Below are positions 61,543-64,000 of a stretch of 64,000 nt of DNA, piece by piece. Source of the DNA: Sphingobium sp. Cam5-1 (lineage in GTDB: Bacteria > Pseudomonadota > Alphaproteobacteria > Sphingomonadales > Sphingomonadaceae); contig NZ_CP065139.1 in the NCBI RefSeq assembly GCF_015693305.1, positions 186,001 through 250,000 of the forward strand. The letters are read 5' to 3'. The notes under the pieces are model-generated. The model was not told the origin of the DNA. It ran no database searches and was given only the letters and a program-made list of their open reading frames with translations. Numbering within the stretch: position 1 is the first letter of the stretch; the number at the start of each line of letters is the position of its first letter. Position numbers and translations under genes: made by a program.

Positions 61543-62961
61543 ATGCGGGAGGACGAACTGAGCCGCGGCTTCGCCATCATCGTCGATATCGGCAAAACGC
61601 TGAGCAAAGTGTCCCTTTGGTCTCGTAACGGCCAGATTCTGGACCGCCAGGTCCGCCCGAACGAGGTGCGGATCGAGGACGGGATTCGCCGCCTCGACAC
61701 TGCAGGCATCGCCGAATGGCTCACAGAATCACTGTCGCGCTATGCGTCGAGTCCCGTGCAAGTCATCGTCCCGGTCGCGCATGGCGCAGGCGTGGCTGCG
61801 CTTGTGGGCGATGAACTTGCCTTCACGCCGCTCGATTATGAGCAGCCTATTCCAGACGAGATTATGGACGCCTATCGCAGGGAGCGCGATGCCTTTGCGA
61901 TCACCGGTTCGCCCGCCCTGCCCGACGGCCTTAATATCGGGTCACAACTTTATTGGCTCGATCGCCTCTACCCTGCCGAGATGGCGGCGGCGACGCTGCT
62001 GCCCTGGGCGCAATATTGGGGCTGGTTCCTGTCGGGGATCGCAGCGACAGAAGTGACTAGCCTTGGCTGTCACAGCGACCTCTGGACGCCCGATCAGGCT
62101 CGCTTTTCACCGCTGGCCGAACGGCTCGGTTGGGCAGCGCGCTTTGCGCCGCTGGTAAAAGCGGCGGACAGCCTGGGCACTATCCGGCCCGAGCTGGCGG
62201 AGCGCACCGGCCTTTCTCCCAATATCCGCGTTCTTGCCGGGCTGCACGATTCCAACGCGGCGCTGCTTGCTGCGCGCGGATTTGACGAGATCGCACAGGG
62301 CGATTCGACGATCCTGTCGACCGGCACCTGGTTCATCGCGATGCGCCTGCCGAAAGAAGCTTTGGCGACCAGCAGTCTTGCCGAAGGGCGCGATTGCCTG
62401 GTGAACGTCGACGCCTATGGATGCGCCGTGCCATCGGCCCGCTTCATGGGTGGCCGTGAAATCGAGACGGTGATCGAATTTGACACGCGCCGCGTCGATA
62501 TCAAACCCGATCAACCAGCCTTGCTGGCCGCTGTGTCCGAGGTCGTACAATCGGGTGCGATGCTGCTGCCGACGTTGGCGCAGGGCTTTGGCCCCTACCC
62601 CACCGGCAGCGGCAACTGGATCGCGCGGCCGGAAGATTGGTATCAGCGGCGCGCAGCAGTCTGCCTATATGCCGCATTGGTGGCCGACACGATGCTGGAC
62701 CTGATCGGCTCACGCGATCGACTGTTGGTCGAGGGACGCTTTGCCGACGCGGAGGTGTTCGTCCGGGCTCTGGCTTCGCTGCGGCCCGAAATGCAGGTCT
62801 ATACGGCCAACGCCCATAATGACGTGTCCTTCGGTGCGCTGCGCCTGATCGATCCGAGCCTGAAGCCGCAGGGATCGCTCAGCCTAGTCAAACCGCTGGA
62901 TCAGGATATTTCCTCTTACCGTTCCAGTTGGTTGACTGGGATTGGTGAGATGGCTTCTTAA
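61543..62961 (+). CDS. rhaB: FGGY-family rhamnulokinase
   Basis: A 472-residue sugar kinase. The ATP-binding start is IIVDIGKTLSKVSLW; further kinase motifs are GLHDSNAALLAA and STGTWFIAM. It would phosphorylate L-rhamnulose before the aldolase acts. The ATG at 61543 (GAGAAAAG upstream) is preferred over a TTG at 61471 that would intrude into the promoter. The lactate dehydrogenase gene follows 12 bp later. Confidence 0.88.
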   Translation: MREDELSRGFAIIVDIGKTLSKVSLWSRNGQILDRQVRPNEVRIEDGIRRLDTAGIAEWLTESLSRYASSPVQVIVPVAHGAGVAALVGDELAFTPLDYEQPIPDEIMDAYRRERDAFAITGSPALPDGLNIGSQLYWLDRLYPAEMAAATLLPWAQYWGWFLSGIAATEVTSLGCHSDLWTPDQARFSPLAERLGWAARFAPLVKAADSLGTIRPELAERTGLSPNIRVLAGLHDSNAALLAARGFDEIAQGDSTILSTGTWFIAMRLPKEALATSSLAEGRDCLVNVDAYGCAVPSARFMGGREIETVIEFDTRRVDIKPDQPALLAAVSEVVQSGAMLLPTLAQGFGPYPTGSGNWIARPEDWYQRRAAVCLYAALVADTMLDLIGSRDRLLVEGRFADAEVFVRALASLRPEMQVYTANAHNDVSFGALRLIDPSLKPQGSLSLVKPLDQDISSYRSSWLTGIGEMAS

Positions 62962-62973
62962 AGGTTTCCGCGA

Positions 62974-64000
62974 ATGCCGATAGCCAGCGTTACCGATTTC
63001 CGCGAGGCCGCCCGCCGCCGCCTGCCCCGATTCCTGTTCGAATATATTGATGGCGGTTCCTACGCCGAAGTGACGCTGCGCAAGAATGTGAGCGAGCTGA
63101 GCGATATCGCGCTTCGCCAGCGGGTGTTGTGCGATGTGTCTGAACTCGATCTTTCGACCAACCTGTTTGGGCAAAAGCTGGCGCTGCCGGTGGCGCTCGC
63201 GCCGATCGGGCTGGCGGGGCTGAATGCACGGCGCGGCGAATGCCAGGCGCTGAAGGCGGCCGAAGGCGCTGGCGTCCCGTTCACCCTGTCAACCGTAGGC
63301 GCCTGTTCGCTGGACGAAGTCGCACGCGCAGCATCGCGTCCTTTCTGGTTCCAGCTGTACATGATCCGGGACCGGGCCTTTATGAAGGACCTGCTGGCCC
63401 AGGCAGCGGCGGCCAACTGTTCGGCGCTCGTCTTCACTGTCGATATGCCGGTGCCGGGCAGCCGCTATCGCGATTATCATAGCGGGCTTGCTGGGGCGGA
63501 CGGCCTTAAGGGCGCGATCTGGCGTGCGGCTCAGGCCGCCACGAAGCCCCGCTGGGCATGGGATGTGGGCGTTCGCGGCCGCCCCCATACGCTGGGCAAT
63601 GTCGCTCCCGTGCTCAAGGGCAAGACCGGGATTGAGGATTTCTTCGCCTGGATGCGCAATAATTTCGATCCGTCGATCAATTGGCGCGATCTGGATTTCA
63701 TCCGATCCGAATGGAAGGGGCCGTTGATCATCAAAGGCCTGCTCGATCCCGAGGACGCGCGGGAGGCCGCTGCGCTGGGCGCGGACGGCATCATCGTGTC
63801 CAACCATGGCGGGCGACAACTGGACGGCGTGCTGTCCACGGCCCGCGCCCTGCCCCCGATTGCCAAGGCGGTTGGCGACAAGCTGACCGTGCTGGCCGAT
63901 GGCGGCGTCCGATCGGGTCTGGACGTGGTCCGCATGCTGGCACTGGGTGCCAAGGGCGTGCTGCTCGGGCGAGCCTGGGCCTATGCGCTGGCGGCGCAGG
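62974..64000 (+). CDS. lldD: L-lactate dehydrogenase-like flavoprotein (partial, cut by window end)
   Basis: The first 342 codons of an FMN-dependent alpha-hydroxy-acid dehydrogenase, open to the window edge. [30 protein letters not shown] and [10 protein letters not shown] (catalytic His) are present. It resembles the gene at 39490-40644 over its whole visible length. As the last gene of the rhamnose unit it would oxidise the L-lactate made by the fused aldolase/dehydrogenase to pyruvate, completing the route. Confidence 0.88.
   Translation, partial: MPIASVTDFREAARRRLPRFLFEYIDGGSYAEVTLRKNVSELSDIALRQRVLCDVSELDLSTNLFGQKLALPVALAPIGLAGLNARRGECQALKAAEGAGVPFTLSTVGACSLDEVARAASRPFWFQLYMIRDRAFMKDLLAQAAAANCSALVFTVDMPVPGSRYRDYHSGLAGADGLKGAIWRAAQAATKPRWAWDVGVRGRPHTLGNVAPVLKGKTGIEDFFAWMRNNFDPSINWRDLDFIRSEWKGPLIIKGLLDPEDAREAAALGADGIIVSNHGGRQLDGVLSTARALPPIAKAVGDKLTVLADGGVRSGLDVVRMLALGAKGVLLGRAWAYALAAQ

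Overview
The window reads as chromosomal or megaplasmid DNA of a sphingomonad (Sphingobium / Novosphingobium / Sphingomonas type alphaproteobacterium). The grounds are the moderately high GC content, a sphingomonad-style TonB-dependent receptor, dense mosaics of catabolic operons without transport ATPases, and an L-rhamnose operon of the RhaI / fused RhaEW / kinase type. No rRNA, tRNA, CRISPR array or intact insertion sequence was seen. The species assignment is inference.

Region 1 (80-9512, minus strand) looks like one long operon. It is led by a KshA-like Rieske oxygenase and followed by a SnoaL-fold protein, an acyl-CoA synthetase, a 729-residue double acyl-CoA dehydrogenase, an enoyl-CoA hydratase, an SDR, a 2Fe-2S ferredoxin, a cytochrome P450 and an EthD-like protein. 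Divergent from it (9713-12397) run an NmrA-like protein and two tandem SDR paralogs. Region 2 (12609-20044) carries an SMP-30-like lactonase, a VOC protein, LuxR and IclR regulators, a Gfo/Idh/MocA oxidoreductase and a Baeyer-Villiger-type monooxygenase. Region 3 (20438-27782, minus) holds a TonB-dependent receptor, an HsaC-like extradiol dioxygenase, a KshB-like reductase, an HsaD-like hydrolase and an HsaA-like flavin monooxygenase. Together these are the signature enzymes of steroid A/B-ring opening and meta-cleavage. Directly after hsaD lies a wreck of the aldehyde dehydrogenase / aldolase pair that normally completes meta-cleavage.

Region 4 (27963-31587) holds gabD-, hpaR-, hpaH- and hpaI-like genes, which could supply the missing lower pathway. 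Region 5 (31584-37459) has an SDR remnant, a DUF1214 protein, a sulfotransferase, a SnoaL protein, an MFS transporter and a Coq4-family protein. Region 6 (37678-46290) holds an mhpB-mhpC pair, an L-lactate-dehydrogenase-like flavoprotein, a D-aminoacylase-like amidohydrolase, an SDR, an IclR regulator and mhpA. A paired 13-bp palindrome with 19-20 bp spacing recurs upstream of hsaA/gabD, coq4/mhpB and mhpA, which points to one regulon, perhaps controlled by the IclR protein encoded beside mhpA.

Region 7 (46790-55998) carries an aldehyde dehydrogenase, a pterin dehydratase, a BKACE (DUF849) enzyme, a thiolase-like / DUF35 pair that resembles steroid side-chain retro-aldolases, an SDR, a split AtuA system, a PaaG-like crotonase and a MaoC hydratase, which is consistent with CoA-thioester side-chain or ring degradation. 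Region 8 (56034-64000) begins with a LuxR regulator and a lyase pseudogene. It then has divergent L-rhamnose genes: isomerase, fused aldolase / lactaldehyde dehydrogenase, kinase, and an L-lactate dehydrogenase cut by the window end. Coding starts were chosen by ribosome-binding sites; several long antisense open frames were discarded.
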